Below, one piece after another: positions 63,908 through 64,000 of a stretch of 64,000 nt of DNA. Position numbers and translations under genes: made by a program. The DNA comes from Alternaria dauci (taxonomy: Eukaryota > Ascomycota > Dothideomycetes > Pleosporales > Pleosporaceae). The notes under the pieces are model-generated. The model worked only from the letters and a program-made list of their open reading frames with translations, searched no databases and was not told the DNA's origin. Positions within the stretch are counted from its first letter, which is position 1; each line of letters begins with the position of its first letter. Location: the NCBI RefSeq assembly GCF_042100115.1, contig NC_091273.1, positions 2,046,001 to 2,110,000 on the forward strand, in the 5' to 3' direction.

Positions 63908-64000
63908 TCAGCTGCAGTAACCTGACCCGAGTTCAGATTTTTTGAGCATACCATCAAGACGCCGCATGGTTTCGAAGACTTGCGTAGATCGCAGGAAGGC
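63908..64000 (-). CDS. Possible 3' end of a gene entering from the right edge
   Basis: Reading leftwards from the edge, 30 codons (AFLRSTQVFETMRRLDGMLK, then KSELGSGYCS) end in TGA at 63910-63908. The stretch before GATGGTATGC is helix-like, and that string is a good splice donor, so coding may instead continue after an intron. Too short to identify. Confidence 0.3.
   Translation of the reverse strand, partial: AFLRSTQVFETMRRLDGMLKKSELGSGYCS

Overview
The window is nuclear DNA of a filamentous ascomycete. Genes are densely packed on both strands, most introns are 46-97 nt with GT...AG ends and CTAAC/CTGAC-type branch sites, and the proteins are typically fungal (She9, the CPSase-ATCase fusion of pyrimidine synthesis, a SAT4/PTH11-type rhodopsin-fold protein, a DUF3112-type membrane protein). 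My impression is Pezizomycotina, probably Dothideomycetes/Pleosporales, but no marker in the window proves this. I see no intact transposon, CRISPR array, rRNA or convincing tRNA. Exon borders were inferred by eye from splice signals, reading frame and family conservation.

Layout. 1-9 kb: the 5' part of CLP1 (mRNA 3'-end processing) on the left edge, a secreted GH125 mannosidase, a large protein with a C-terminal alpha/beta hydrolase, and a possible 46-residue membrane microprotein. 8.7-16.6 kb: FIG4-type phosphoinositide phosphatase, an atypical hexokinase, a GILT-like thiol reductase and a NECAP coat-associated protein. 17.3-22.8 kb: a secreted short tyrosinase, a 2.6 kb gap, then a seven-helix rhodopsin-like protein in six exons. 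23.2-28.9 kb: a HAD phosphatase divergent from She9, and POP5 divergent from a VAMP7/Nyv1 R-SNARE. 29.6-35.2 kb: the pyrimidine multienzyme. 36.7-44.7 kb: a TRP/Yvc1-like channel, a small conserved hypothetical and SUMO. 44.7-56 kb: the Nup84/Nup107 nucleoporin, a disordered conserved protein and a Dbl-family RhoGEF. 56.6-64 kb: DCC1, a hemerythrin-like protein, a DUF3112-type membrane protein, and a newly assembled three-exon hypothetical gene near the right edge.

The genes are mostly housekeeping and are not organised as a pathway cluster. Several share an endomembrane theme (Fig4, NECAP, VAMP7, the TRP-like channel, GILT) and several act in the nucleus (Clp1, Pop5, SUMO, Nup84, Dcc1), but I infer no co-regulation. 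Gene pairs are often divergent with 300-750 bp of shared upstream DNA.

Most noteworthy: (1) the CPSase-ATCase multienzyme has no dihydroorotase-like domain, only a linker of about 40 residues; (2) the last intron of the VAMP7-like SNARE holds two strong inverted repeats, one of which buries a decoy 3' splice site that would add about 150 residues to the lumenal tail; (3) the first intron of the TRP-like channel is stop-free, a multiple of three, and encodes a hydrophobic segment; (4) the tyrosinase ends at its Y-x-Y motif without a lid domain; (5) the hexokinase has an altered sugar-site motif.
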